Positions 49,878 to 59,512 of a DNA stretch of 64,000 nucleotides are shown piece after piece. The translations under genes and the position numbers were made by a program. The first letter of the stretch is position 1, and every line of letters begins with the position of its first letter. The notes beneath the pieces were generated by a model. It was not told the DNA's origin and searched no databases. It worked only from the letters and a program-made list of their open reading frames with translations. The stretch is from Aquirhabdus parva (lineage in GTDB: Bacteria; Pseudomonadota; Gammaproteobacteria; Pseudomonadales; Moraxellaceae): positions 2,586,207-2,650,206 of the forward strand of contig NZ_CP031222.1 of the NCBI RefSeq assembly GCF_003351745.1, in the 5' to 3' direction.

Positions 49878-50564
49878 ATGCGCAGCCTTCATATTCTGCT
49901 ATTTGGGCTGGGATTTCTGGGGCTCATTGCGATCGGGGGAAGTTTGGGGTTTTGGTTATATCGCAGTTTGTTCATTGAGTTACAGTTGAAGAATCAGCCT
50001 GCAAGCATCGTATTGCCCAAGCAGCTTAATGCAGACGCGAATATCACCAATATTGTCAAAATTCGGCTGGATGGACAGCTTCATGCAGAAGTCCCAATCC
50101 ATCAGGATTTTACTATCCCGCTGCACTACGATGCCCAGAGCAATATTGAGATGAAAGCCGATGTCCCAGTGCGCTTTACACTCAAAGTGAATCAGACTAT
50201 CCCGATTCATAGTTATACCGATATTGAGGCCACAACCGATCTGATTTATCAGAGTCGTTTTTTACCGACTTTACCCATCAAAATTCGCTTACCACTTGAG
50301 TTCAATCTACCCATCGCACTCAATGTACCTGTCGACAGCCATGTCATGTTTGATTACAACGGGCCGATGAAACTTCAGTTTAACCAAACGACGCATGCCA
50401 ATATTCACGAAACGCTACATTCGCTCATCCCGATTCATCGAGATATCGCAGCGCCCATGTATTCGGAGCTGAAACTACAAATATTCCCACCCACCACGCC
50501 GCTGCCGATCGTGATCAGAGATAGCACACTACACTTCCCTGCTCAGGCACTGACCTTAGAGTGA
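49878..50564 (+). CDS. Membrane-anchored beta-repeat protein, second of a tandem pair
   Basis: 228 aa, ATG immediately after the stop of the preceding gene. Same plan: N-terminal membrane segment (about residues 3-27), then repeats such as VPIHQDFTIPLHYD, LPIKIRLPLEFNLPIALNVP and LIPIHRDIAAPMYSELKLQI. It shares the KNQPASIVLPKQLNADANI start block with the first (KNQKATVELPAVFPARAKI), so the two arose by duplication. Function unknown; a periplasm-spanning or envelope role is only a guess. Its 3' end lies 10 bp from the convergent gene. Confidence 0.75.
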   Translation: MRSLHILLFGLGFLGLIAIGGSLGFWLYRSLFIELQLKNQPASIVLPKQLNADANITNIVKIRLDGQLHAEVPIHQDFTIPLHYDAQSNIEMKADVPVRFTLKVNQTIPIHSYTDIEATTDLIYQSRFLPTLPIKIRLPLEFNLPIALNVPVDSHVMFDYNGPMKLQFNQTTHANIHETLHSLIPIHRDIAAPMYSELKLQIFPPTTPLPIVIRDSTLHFPAQALTLE

Positions 50565-50574
50565 AGTGAGATCA

Positions 50575-50955
50575 TCACTGATTAATGATGTGATCCATTT
50601 GAGCTTGTTTAAATGCCGCTGCTTTTTGTTGTAATGGCGATTGCTTGAAGTTTGATCCCTCTTGTTCCAACTCTTGTTTTGGCGGATCGGTATGAAACGT
50701 CGTGCCTTTAGTGTTATCTACGATCCGAGGCCGCGCTTGACCATTCTGGCGATCTGAAAAAGTTGCTTCTCCACGTTGACCTTGTGACTGATAGACCGTA
50801 ATTTTTCGCGTGGCATCAGCATGTTCAGGTTTGATCAGATGCATCACCGAAGTCTTGATCTTGGTCTGTTGTTCTTCAGGCATTAAAAAATCAGCGCCAA
50901 CAACGCCCACTGCAATCACACCTAATACTGCAAAACTATTTTTAATAAGAGACAT
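50575..50955 (-). CDS. Small exported protein, DUF4124-like
   Basis: 126 aa. A hydrophobic N-terminal segment (NSFAVLGVIAVGVVGADFL) may be a signal or anchor. The region ITVYQSQGQRGEATFSDRQN resembles the DUF4124 pattern in which a short strand is followed by 'FSD'. The C-terminus is Gln/Lys-rich and helical. No function known. Reads away from the aceF terminator and converges on the beta-repeat pair. Confidence 0.65.
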   Translation of the reverse strand: MSLIKNSFAVLGVIAVGVVGADFLMPEEQQTKIKTSVMHLIKPEHADATRKITVYQSQGQRGEATFSDRQNGQARPRIVDNTKGTTFHTDPPKQELEQEGSNFKQSPLQQKAAAFKQAQMDHIINQ

Positions 50956-50977
50956 AAAGAACCATTATATTTATTTA

Positions 50978-51013
50978 TAAAAAATAAGGACTGATCGATT
51001 TGACCAGTCCTTA
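50978..51013 (-). terminator. Intrinsic terminator of aceF
   Basis: TAAGGACTG (50985-50993) and CAGTCCTTA (51005-51013) form a 9-bp stem; on the minus strand it is followed by TTTTTTATAA. Ends the aceE-aceF transcript. Confidence 0.85.
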
Positions 51014-51067
51014 GTGTACTACCTCTCATTCTAACGTATTTTCAAGACATTGCGGTTACAACGATCA

Positions 51068-52744
51068 TTACAACAGTACTCGCCTTAAATCACCTAACAA
51101 GACAGCCAGAGACCGTGCAAAACGTGCAGCATCCACGCCATTGATCACACGATGATCATACGACAATGACAGAGGCAACATCAGACGAGGTTGGAAGGCT
51201 TGGCCATCCCAAATCGGCTGCATCGCCGCAGGAGATAATCCCAAGATCGCTACTTGGGGCCAATTCACCAACGGCGTAAAGCCTGTACCGCCCATGGCAC
51301 CTAAACTGGAAATGGTAAAGGTTGCACCAGACAAGTCATTCGGCCCAAGTTTCTTATCACGAGCCTTTTGACCCAACTCACCCAATTGTTTGGCGATTTC
51401 ACGGATGCTCAAACGATCCGGATTGCGTAGCACAGGGACAATTAATCCATCATCCGTGGCAACCGCAATGCCCAAATGAATTTCTTCACGCACTTTAATG
51501 GACTTGTTATCGTCATTCAAATGGCTATTGAAGCGTGGCTCTTGCAGCAACAAATGCGCTGTTGCTTTAGCAATGAACGCCAAAATGGTTAAACCAATCC
51601 CTGCTTTCTTATAGCCATCTTTCAGCTCAATGCGTAGGGCTTCAAGCTCGGTGATATCCGCATGATCAAACTGCGTCACTTGCGGCATATACAGATTCAG
51701 AGATAACTGCGGAATCGCCGCCTGCTGCAAACGGGTCAGTGGCTCGTCGTGAGACGCCCCCCATTTACTCAGGTCTGGTAATGGCGGTAAGCCAGACGCC
51801 GCGGTAAATGTACCCCCGCCAACACTTGCTGCAGCCGCCGTGGTCAGGCGCTGTTTGACATAAGCATAGACATCTTCTTTCAGAATACGACCATTCAGCC
51901 CACTGGCCTTCACTTTAGTCAGGTTCACACCCAACTGACGTGCCGTTTGCCTTACGGCTGGACCTGCATAGACATCGGCGTTTTGACTTAAATCTTCACT
52001 CGCTATCACACTTTGTGTTTGTGCGACTTGAGGTGCTGTGCTCACAGCCTGAGTTTTGGTTTCAACAGCCGGCGCTTTTTCTGCTGCAGCGGATGTCTGT
52101 GCATCTTTGTCAGAAGCAGACAATTGCGTAATCTTTGTCACACCGCCACCAGAAGAACCGCTTAAGACCAATAAAGCAACGCCTTGCTTGACTGTTTGAC
52201 CTTGCGTCACGGCAATACTTTCAACCGTACCCGCCGCTGGACTTGGGATCTCGACACTGGCCTTGGCAGACTCAACCACCACGAGACTTTGACCCGCAGT
52301 AACGACATCGCCGACCTTGACCAGAATTTCGGAAATATCGGCTTGATCAACGCCGAGATCAGGCACCTCAACGGATTGAGAAGTTGGTGCCGATGATGAT
52401 TCAGCCGTTGGCTTTGCATCTGCAACAGGTGCAACGGGTTTCGTTTCTTCAACTGGCTTACTTTCCACAGGTGCAGGGACTGGCGCAGCCGCCGCAGTCG
52501 AACTGGATAAAGTAAACAGCGCAACACCCTCTTGCACCATATCGCCAAGCTTAATCAAAATGGCTTCGACCACACCATCCGCCGGACTCGGCACTTCGAC
52601 GCTGGCTTTAGCCGACTCAACCACCAGTAGGCTCTGGTTCTTTTCAACCTTATCGCCCACTTTGACCAAAATCTCTGAGACTTCCGCTTTTTCTACACCC
52701 AAATCTGGGGTCTTCACTTCATAGCTTTGATTATTAGCACTCAT
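51068..52744 (-). CDS. aceF: Pyruvate dehydrogenase E2, dihydrolipoyl acetyltransferase
   Basis: Core of the pyruvate dehydrogenase complex. 558 aa: two lipoyl domains with lipoyl lysines K46 and K161 (both in VVESAKASVE), Ala/Pro linkers, an E3/E1-binding domain (~255-298, VYAGPAVRQTARQLGV) and the catalytic domain ending SYDHRVINGVDAARF. The catalytic motif has Asn where E. coli has Asp, which I recall as normal in Azotobacter-type E2. The ATG overlaps the aceE stop by 4 nt. No lpdA follows in the window. Confidence 0.97.
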   Translation of the reverse strand: MSANNQSYEVKTPDLGVEKAEVSEILVKVGDKVEKNQSLLVVESAKASVEVPSPADGVVEAILIKLGDMVQEGVALFTLSSSTAAAAPVPAPVESKPVEETKPVAPVADAKPTAESSSAPTSQSVEVPDLGVDQADISEILVKVGDVVTAGQSLVVVESAKASVEIPSPAAGTVESIAVTQGQTVKQGVALLVLSGSSGGGVTKITQLSASDKDAQTSAAAEKAPAVETKTQAVSTAPQVAQTQSVIASEDLSQNADVYAGPAVRQTARQLGVNLTKVKASGLNGRILKEDVYAYVKQRLTTAAAASVGGGTFTAASGLPPLPDLSKWGASHDEPLTRLQQAAIPQLSLNLYMPQVTQFDHADITELEALRIELKDGYKKAGIGLTILAFIAKATAHLLLQEPRFNSHLNDDNKSIKVREEIHLGIAVATDDGLIVPVLRNPDRLSIREIAKQLGELGQKARDKKLGPNDLSGATFTISSLGAMGGTGFTPLVNWPQVAILGLSPAAMQPIWDGQAFQPRLMLPLSLSYDHRVINGVDAARFARSLAVLLGDLRRVLL

Positions 52745-55533
52745 GATGATGCCTCCTGCGAAGTTGCAGGGGTATCAGCGACTGGCTCGCCATCGGCAAT
52801 ATCCGCTTCAATGCCTTCAAGGGGTGCAGCCTGATCGGGAACATGAGGTGCAGGGGCATCATGGTTATTTTCAAGATGCGGCTGCGGTAGCCATGGCGGT
52901 GGCAAAGTCGTCTCAAGCTCAAAACTGGAGATTGCATCTTTCACCAAACGCACATCAATTTCATCTTCATCAGCCAACAATTTCAGTACGGCAACCACAA
53001 TATTGGCCGCATCGACGCCAAAGAATGAACGTAGATTTTCTCGGGTATCTGAACGACCATAGCCATCCGTACCTAGGGTCACATAAGGACGATGATCAGG
53101 TAGGAAGCTACGAATTTGTTCGCTATAAGCGCGAATATGATCGGTAGCCGCCAAAACCACACCCTTATGCGGTGCCAGTTGTTCGGCTACCCATGAGACT
53201 TGAACAGGATCATGTGGATGCAAGCGGTTATGATAATCCACAGCCATACCATCACGCGCAAGCTCGTTGAAGCTGGTTGCGCTCCAGACATTGGCATGAA
53301 TGCCATATTCGTCTTTCAGTAGTTTGGCTGCTTTAATCACTTCGCGCAGAATCACACCAGAACCAATCAGTTGCACTGTCGCCTCTTCTTCTTTCTGGAA
53401 GAGGTACAGCCCTTTACGGATTCCCTCTTCCACGCCTTCTGGCATAGGCGGATGGATGTAGTTTTCATTCATCAGTGTGAGGTAATACAGCACACGCTCA
53501 CCTTCGGAATACATGCGGCGTAAACCATCCTGCACGATCACCGCCAACTCGTAGCCAAAACAAGGATCGTAGCTCACAACGTTTGGCACAGTTGCAGCCA
53601 AGACGTGCGAGTGTCCATCCTGATGTTGTAAACCTTCGCCATTGAGCGTTGTACGACCAGCCGTTGCACCGAGTAAGAAACCTTGTGCTTGGCAATCCCC
53701 AGCAGCCCAGATCAAATCACCCACACGCTGGAAGCCAAACATCGAGTAGAACATATACATCGGAATCATCGGCAAGGCATTGGTCGAATAACTGGTTCCC
53801 AGTGCGATCCACGCAGAGGTTGCCCCAGCTTCGTTAATGCCCTCTTCAAGCATATGCCCAGTTTTATCTTCACGATAATTCATCAACTGTTCATTGTCTT
53901 CAGGGGTGTACAGCTGACCTACGGCTGAGTAAATCCCCAACTGACGGAACATGCCCTCCAGACCAAAAGTGCGCGCTTCATCCGGCACAATCGGTACGAC
54001 ACGTGAACCAATATCTTTGTTCTTGAGCAGAATCGAGATAATCCGCACCATCACCATGGTCGTGGACTGCTCTTTATTTCCTGAACCTTCCAGCACCGCC
54101 TTGAAATCTTCCAGCTCTGGTGTCGTCAGCGGGATATGACCACTCCGACGTGCAGGTAATGCGCCGCCCAGTGCTTCACGGCGTGCATTCAAATAACGAA
54201 TTTCTGGAGAGTTTTCGGCCGGACGGTACAGAGGCAGATGCTCCAGTTCCTCATCAGTAAACGGCAAATCAAAGCGATCGCGGAAGTACTGTAGGGATGG
54301 CATGCCCATTTTTTTGATCTGGTGGCTCTTATTGGCGCTTTGCACCGCATCAGACAAGCCATAACCCTTTACGGTCTTGGCCAGAATCACGACGGGCTGA
54401 CCGACGGTTTTCATCGCTGCATCATAGGCTGCATAAACCTTCACCGGATCATGACCTCCACGATTCAGATCATCAATTTCCTGATCCGACATCTGGGCAA
54501 CCATTTCTGCCAGCTCTGGGTATTTGCCAAAGAAGTGCTCACGGGCATATGCCCCACCATGCGCTTCAAATGCTTGATATTCACCATCTACCGCCTCTTC
54601 CATACGCTGTCTTAAAGCACCAGTTGTATCTCGCGCCAACAAGGCATCCCAGCGACGGCCCCAGACCACTTTAATCACACGCCAACCTGCACCGCGGAAA
54701 CTGGACTCCAGCTCCTGAATGATTTTGCCGTTACCGCGCACAGGGCCATCAAGACGTTGTAGATTACAGTTAATCACCCAAATCAGATTGTCGAGTTTTT
54801 CGCGACCCGCCAGACCAATTGCACCTAAGCTTTCCGGCTCGTCCATCTCGCCATCGCCCAAGAATGCCCAGACCTTACGATTTTGCGTTTCCAGTAGGCC
54901 ACGGTTCATCAGATACTTTTGCACATGCGCTTGATAGATCGACATGATCGGTCCTAAACCCATCGATACTGTTGGGAATTGCCAATAATCCGGCATCAGA
55001 TAAGGATGCGGATAGCTGGATAAACCTTTCCCACCAACTTCACGACGGAAGTTCTGCACTTGCTCTTCGGTCAGACGTCCTTCCAAAAAGGACCGTGCGT
55101 AAATACCCGGTGCAGAATGGCCTTGGTAATAAATCATGTCGCCACCAAAATGATCATTGGCGGCGCGAAATACATGGTTGAAGCCCACATCATAGAGTGT
55201 CGCAGATGACGCAAATGTTGCTAAGTGTCCACCGAGTTCATCATTATTTTTATTGGCGCGGAGTACCATCGCCAGCGCATTCCACCGAATCAAGGCGCGA
55301 ATACGGCGTTCCATATGCGCATCGCCCGGTATACTCGGCTCTTCTTCAGTCGGGATGGTATTGATATAAGCGGTGTTGAAGCGTTGGATTGGGACATGGG
55401 CACTAATGGCTTGCTGGTAGAGCGTTTTAAGTAAAAAAGCGGCGCGGTCTACACCAACATTCTTAATTACTGCATCAAAGGCTTCTTGCCATTCTTGAGT
55501 TTCGAGCGAATCTGGGTCTTGATAAAATGGCAT
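52741..55533 (-). CDS. aceE: Pyruvate dehydrogenase E1 component (homodimeric)
   Basis: Thiamine-diphosphate decarboxylase of the complex, 930 aa. TPP motif GDGEMDEPESLGAIGLAGRE, with upstream YYQGHSAPGIYARSFLEGRL and the later histidine-rich GEGLQHQDGHSH loop. The core matches E. coli AceE to about residue 875; beyond it is a ~55-aa Pro/Ala/Glu-rich tail (LPPPWLPQPHLENNHDAPAP onward) that E. coli AceE lacks. Overlaps aceF. The start has a GAGACC site. Operon promoter lies in the 221 bp upstream. Confidence 0.97.
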   Translation of the reverse strand: MPFYQDPDSLETQEWQEAFDAVIKNVGVDRAAFLLKTLYQQAISAHVPIQRFNTAYINTIPTEEEPSIPGDAHMERRIRALIRWNALAMVLRANKNNDELGGHLATFASSATLYDVGFNHVFRAANDHFGGDMIYYQGHSAPGIYARSFLEGRLTEEQVQNFRREVGGKGLSSYPHPYLMPDYWQFPTVSMGLGPIMSIYQAHVQKYLMNRGLLETQNRKVWAFLGDGEMDEPESLGAIGLAGREKLDNLIWVINCNLQRLDGPVRGNGKIIQELESSFRGAGWRVIKVVWGRRWDALLARDTTGALRQRMEEAVDGEYQAFEAHGGAYAREHFFGKYPELAEMVAQMSDQEIDDLNRGGHDPVKVYAAYDAAMKTVGQPVVILAKTVKGYGLSDAVQSANKSHQIKKMGMPSLQYFRDRFDLPFTDEELEHLPLYRPAENSPEIRYLNARREALGGALPARRSGHIPLTTPELEDFKAVLEGSGNKEQSTTMVMVRIISILLKNKDIGSRVVPIVPDEARTFGLEGMFRQLGIYSAVGQLYTPEDNEQLMNYREDKTGHMLEEGINEAGATSAWIALGTSYSTNALPMIPMYMFYSMFGFQRVGDLIWAAGDCQAQGFLLGATAGRTTLNGEGLQHQDGHSHVLAATVPNVVSYDPCFGYELAVIVQDGLRRMYSEGERVLYYLTLMNENYIHPPMPEGVEEGIRKGLYLFQKEEEATVQLIGSGVILREVIKAAKLLKDEYGIHANVWSATSFNELARDGMAVDYHNRLHPHDPVQVSWVAEQLAPHKGVVLAATDHIRAYSEQIRSFLPDHRPYVTLGTDGYGRSDTRENLRSFFGVDAANIVVAVLKLLADEDEIDVRLVKDAISSFELETTLPPPWLPQPHLENNHDAPAPHVPDQAAPLEGIEADIADGEPVADTPATSQEASS

Positions 55534-55674
55534 ATCTGGGGTCTCTTAAAATCCTTCTTGGTGCCTTCTATGAAACGCTTTTTATGTGACAGAGGCAAGA
55601 TAGTTATAGCGACTGGAATAGATATTTTGTTGTATTTATAGTGCTAAAAAAACAAAATACCATTTGAAATAAAT

Positions 55675-55702
55675 ACAGGGCGATCTTAGACCTCCGCCCT
55701 GT
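55675..55702 (-). terminator. Weak terminator-like hairpin after the nucleoside permease gene
   Basis: ACAGGGCG (55675-55682) and CGCCCTGT (55695-55702), 8-bp stem with 12-nt loop, followed on the minus strand by ATTTATTTC. The U-tract is broken, so termination is plausible but not strong. Confidence 0.5.
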
Positions 55703-55754
55703 AGAGAACAATGTCAAAAATGGTCATTTCTGTAGACTTGAGTAATCTCCCGAC

Positions 55755-56804
55755 TTACTCCCAGTCCTGCCAGTGGGTCGTTAATTCCGACACCCATGCA
55801 TTGCCCACGCGGTATAAATTTTCACGCGAAATATCGAAGCCGCCAGAGTTGGCTTTTAAGGATTGTTCAGCGGTTTGCTTAGGATAAGGACGATCATAAT
55901 TCGACGCAGAGCGCAGTACAGCGACACGACTTAAATCAGCTAGTCCCGCATCTGCCGCACGGCTAATCGCAGTCAACGTTGCATTGTCTTCTTGCTGGGT
56001 AGTGCAGTATTCGCCTTTGCCATCAGTGAGTAATTTTCCCCACTGAGTTGCCCGCTCGCCGAGCAGTTTTCCATGCCACCACGTGTTACCGGACATGGTG
56101 GTACAGGTGAGGACAAACGGGGCTTTTTTAGCAGTCGCATCAAGATAGTGTGCACGGTATTTTTGCGCAGTCTCATCATCCACCAAAGGTGTTGCTTTGG
56201 TCAGATCATAAAGTCGCTTGGTGAGTTTTTCATCCAGTTTAAACACTTCGTTTTGATATTCTAATACGGGTTTTTTCAATGGGTCAAACGTGCCGATACC
56301 CACATAGCCAGTCGGCCAACTTTTTGGTTTTTCACGGGCATCAAACTCTTGGGCAATGCCAAAGTCCACCACATAATCTGACCATGCAACACTGCCTGTG
56401 CTTGCCATCTGCGGATTCATCCCGGCAATGCCCGCCACCATAAAATAGCTTTTGCGCCAGTCAAAAGCCGTACTCTGTAAAAGCGCCGTAACCGTCGTTG
56501 CGACATTGGCATAGCCCATCCCCGTCGTCACCTGACAAATCCCCGTATCCGTACAGTTAAGAGTCGGGTATTGAGGATTTAAACCGGCAACTTTGATCTT
56601 CTGCGTAAATTTCAAATGGTCTTGCCAAGGCTGTGCTTCAGGCTGAAACATACTGATGATAAGAAGTTTAGGCGCAAGCTTTGTCGAAGATGTGATCACT
56701 GGCACAGGTGCCGTTGACTCAGCGGCATAGATACTGGTCGAAAGGGTTGCTAGACCAAATCCGAAGAGACCCAGAGCAATGGTAATCGTTGATGCTTTCA
56801 TCAT
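55755..56804 (-). CDS. Purine nucleoside permease (NUP family), periplasmic
   Basis: 349 aa with a signal peptide (LFGFGLATLSTSIYA, cut before AEST) and a NUP domain (PF06516-like): LLIISMFQPEAQPWQDHLKF, TGMGYANVATTVTALL, VAGIAGMNPQMASTGSVAW and the later SNYDRPYPKQTAEQSLKAN. The family was named from Candida nucleoside permease and is related in fold to phosphorylases, so it may bind or cleave nucleosides rather than transport. The signal peptide places it in the periplasm. Last gene of the nucleoside locus. Confidence 0.88.
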   Translation of the reverse strand: MMKASTITIALGLFGFGLATLSTSIYAAESTAPVPVITSSTKLAPKLLIISMFQPEAQPWQDHLKFTQKIKVAGLNPQYPTLNCTDTGICQVTTGMGYANVATTVTALLQSTAFDWRKSYFMVAGIAGMNPQMASTGSVAWSDYVVDFGIAQEFDAREKPKSWPTGYVGIGTFDPLKKPVLEYQNEVFKLDEKLTKRLYDLTKATPLVDDETAQKYRAHYLDATAKKAPFVLTCTTMSGNTWWHGKLLGERATQWGKLLTDGKGEYCTTQQEDNATLTAISRAADAGLADLSRVAVLRSASNYDRPYPKQTAEQSLKANSGGFDISRENLYRVGNAWVSELTTHWQDWE

Positions 56805-56856
56805 AGGAGTGCCTAATAAATCATTTAAAAAAATGTGGTCTGTGGAACACCCATAC

Positions 56857-57942
56857 CTACTTCACATTCGGGGCCCATGCCTCTACAAAAGCCATGGTCA
56901 ATTTGGCAGAGTTACGTTGGGCAACGCCTGACGCAAAGAAAGCACCCACATCAGGGTTGGCATCCGCCCCGGCAAGATCCGATAAGCTGCGGAAGGCAAT
57001 AAAAGGAATTTGATTGGCGTACGCCACATGCGCAACACCCGCTGTCTCCATATCGACACAGTCGGCTTGGACGTTCTTTTCCAAATAATCACGGTATTTG
57101 GCATTGGCAAGAAATGCACCCGAAGAAATGCCGCGGCGGCCCATCACCAGATTCGGTGTACGGCAACTGGTTGGGCTGGTACAAATCGGCTCTAATGTCG
57201 TTGTTACCTTCAGACCGTTGGCAACGACCAACATCTGCGGATCGACCGGATAATCAGCGCGCATCTCGCCATGCACAATCGCCTTGCCCGAATAGGTATC
57301 GATCAGGGCTTCTTGCTGACTATTTTTAGCATTTAATACATTGGTTTCACGTAAGAAGATACCATCCGCATAAGGCGGTACATCTGGCATGAGTTTTAAG
57401 CCCAAGCAAGTCAGATCATTCGCTTTGCCGCAAGGCGCCGGAATCGCAGTACTGTTGGCGTAATACACTTCATTCGGTGCTAGCCAACTTTGTGCTACAA
57501 CCACATCACCGACATGGTACTGTGAGTTGGTGCCCCCTGCGATGCCGCTAAACACAAGCTGGCGTACGTTATAATGATCAAACAATAACTGACTGGTCAT
57601 CACGGCATTCGACATGCTGATGCCACTTAAGACCAAAACCACGGGAACACCGCGCAAAGTGCCCGTAGTAAAGGACTTGCCATTGATCAGCACGGTTGAT
57701 TTATCCTGCATCTGCGCAAGGAGCAACTCAGCTTCCTGTCCAAATGCCGCCATGATGCCTAAGCGTGGGTTGCACTCAGTCAAGCAATGCTTGCCGACTG
57801 CCGATTGCAATGACGAAGAAACACGCTCATGGGAACTTAAAGACGCACACCCTGTCATCAACGCCGTCAATCCTAGCGTTACGCATAGCGCGGTCTTTTT
57901 AAAAGTCTGGATAAAATCACGAGAAATGATCGAATGACGCAT
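56857..57942 (-). CDS. Lipoprotein nucleoside phosphorylase/nucleosidase (MTA/SAH nucleosidase fold)
   Basis: 361 aa from ATG 57942. The N-terminus is a lipoprotein signal with lipobox LMTGC, so the enzyme should be membrane-attached in the periplasm. The body is PNP/UDP-phosphorylase superfamily: FSGIAGGTNSQYHVGDVVVAQ, the nucleoside-binding VDMETAGVAHVAY and the catalytic-Asp region FRSLSDLAG. Cytosolic MTAN enzymes lack the lipobox, so this one acts on extracellular nucleosides. A second Cys-containing insert (LTECNPRLGIMAAFGQEAEL) precedes the core. Confidence 0.88.
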   Translation of the reverse strand: MRHSIISRDFIQTFKKTALCVTLGLTALMTGCASLSSHERVSSSLQSAVGKHCLTECNPRLGIMAAFGQEAELLLAQMQDKSTVLINGKSFTTGTLRGVPVVLVLSGISMSNAVMTSQLLFDHYNVRQLVFSGIAGGTNSQYHVGDVVVAQSWLAPNEVYYANSTAIPAPCGKANDLTCLGLKLMPDVPPYADGIFLRETNVLNAKNSQQEALIDTYSGKAIVHGEMRADYPVDPQMLVVANGLKVTTTLEPICTSPTSCRTPNLVMGRRGISSGAFLANAKYRDYLEKNVQADCVDMETAGVAHVAYANQIPFIAFRSLSDLAGADANPDVGAFFASGVAQRNSAKLTMAFVEAWAPNVK

Positions 57943-58011
57943 AATGAACAACCTGTGCAGTCTATGATTTATAAAGCAATGATTTATTGTGAAGTGATCT
58001 AAGTTCACTTT

Positions 58012-58046
58012 ATAAAAAAGCAGCTGAGGTAGAGGATTACCTCAGC
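58012..58046 (-). terminator. Intrinsic terminator after the BMP gene
   Basis: GCTGAGGTA (58023-58031) and TACCTCAGC (58038-58046) form a 9-bp stem; on the minus strand TGC then TTTTTTAT follow. Separates the BMP gene from the lipoprotein nucleosidase. Confidence 0.8.
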
Positions 58047-58092
58047 ATGCCATGGTTCACTGCCCCTGATCCTTCAGGGCAATATCAAGTGC

Positions 58093-59277
58093 TTATTTTG
58101 GTAAAACACCTTCTACGCCTTGCACGTAGAAATTCATTTTACCGAGATCAGCGTCTGAGTAGACCTTGCCTTTAGGCAAGAACACGACGCCCGCTTGATT
58201 GGTCAGAGGACCAGTAAAAGGATGTAATTTTCCGGAGTGAATCGCATCGCGTACACCCAGCGCATATTTCTGTACTTCTGGAGAAACGTCTGGACCGAAC
58301 TTCTCGATGTTGATCGCATCTTTATCTACGCCCCACCAGATGCTGCTGGATTTCCACTTCCCAGCCAACACATCCGCCAGCACACTGTCATAGATTACAT
58401 CCCAATGCAGGACAGATGCTGCAAGTTGCGCTTTGGCACCAAACTTACTCATATCCGAATCCCAGCCAAAGGCATGGATGCCTTTTTCTTGAGCAGCCTG
58501 TACCACGGCTGGTGAATCCGTATTTTGCATCAAAGTATCACAACCTTGCGAAATCAAGGCCAATGCCGCATCACGCTCTTTGCCTGGATCAAACCATGAG
58601 TTTACCCATATCGCACGCGTCGTGATTTTTGGATTCACACTGCGTGCCCCTAGGGTAAAGGCATTGATATTACGCACCACTTCTGGAATCGGGAATGATG
58701 CAACAACTCCTAACTTATTCGTCTTACTGGTTTTACCCGCGACCACACCCAGTAGATAAGCACCCTCATAAGTACGGATATCATAGGTACCTAAGTTCTT
58801 GTCCGTTTTATAGCCAGTAGCATGCATAAAAACAGTATTAGGAAAAACTTTGGCGACCTTCGCCATTTGGTTCATATAACCAAATGACGTCGCAAAAATC
58901 ACTTTATTACCTTGCTGTGCAAGGTTACGGAACACACGTTCAGCATCGGCTGTTTCAGGAACGTTTTCAACATAAGACGTCTTAACCTTACCCTTTAGCT
59001 CAGCCTCACTGGCAAGACGACCCTGATCATGCGAATAAGTCCAGCCATGATCCCCTGTTGGTCCAATATACACAAATGCAGATTTCACCGGATCTGCAGC
59101 ATAGGCTGTGGACAGCAAACCCAAGGTCAATGCGCTGCTTGCAGCTATCGCTGCGATCATTTTTCTCAGTGGCGATTTTTTCAATGGCGATGCACTCGGT
59201 TGTGACATAGCCGTATGTTCGGTATTTAGCATAGTGGGTTGTCCTGTGACGCTGTGTTGGTGGTCTCGTTGAAACAT
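58093..59277 (-). CDS. BMP-family nucleoside-binding protein (ABC transporter substrate-binding type)
   Basis: 394 aa. After a basic n-region it has a signal peptide (MIAAIAASSALTLGLLSTAY, cut before ADP). The BMP/Med fold follows: AFVYIGPTGDHGWTYSHDQG, VIFATSFGYMNQMAKVAKVF, YEGAYLLGVVAGKTSKTNK, SQGCDTLMQNTDSPAVVQAA. BMP proteins bind purine nucleosides and feed an ABC importer, but no permease or ATPase gene is in the window. ATG 59277 has a GGGGAG site; an ATG at 59208 closer to the signal peptide is possible. Confidence 0.88.
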   Translation of the reverse strand: MFQRDHQHSVTGQPTMLNTEHTAMSQPSASPLKKSPLRKMIAAIAASSALTLGLLSTAYAADPVKSAFVYIGPTGDHGWTYSHDQGRLASEAELKGKVKTSYVENVPETADAERVFRNLAQQGNKVIFATSFGYMNQMAKVAKVFPNTVFMHATGYKTDKNLGTYDIRTYEGAYLLGVVAGKTSKTNKLGVVASFPIPEVVRNINAFTLGARSVNPKITTRAIWVNSWFDPGKERDAALALISQGCDTLMQNTDSPAVVQAAQEKGIHAFGWDSDMSKFGAKAQLAASVLHWDVIYDSVLADVLAGKWKSSSIWWGVDKDAINIEKFGPDVSPEVQKYALGVRDAIHSGKLHPFTGPLTNQAGVVFLPKGKVYSDADLGKMNFYVQGVEGVLPK

Positions 59278-59512
59278 GAATGTGCTCCCCGGATATTTAT
59301 CATTGATTTAATCATTTGCAGATGGTTTTAACATCCGCTAGCAACGTCATCTCTTGTCTTCAAATCGCCTGACTCTACACCTTGGCTTTCTACATTTGAT
59401 ACTAGCAAGTTATATACCACCGCTCTATGCGTTCGCTGTTATGTACAATATTGCAAAATACGATAGACAGTTGACGCATTGATGACGGTGGAATAATGGG
59501 CTTTTGAATGAC

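Noticed and set aside
51068-51200. Asn instead of Asp in the aceF catalytic motif as a sign of an inactive enzyme
   Set aside because: The Azotobacter-type E2 also has Asn at this place as I recall, so it is normal.
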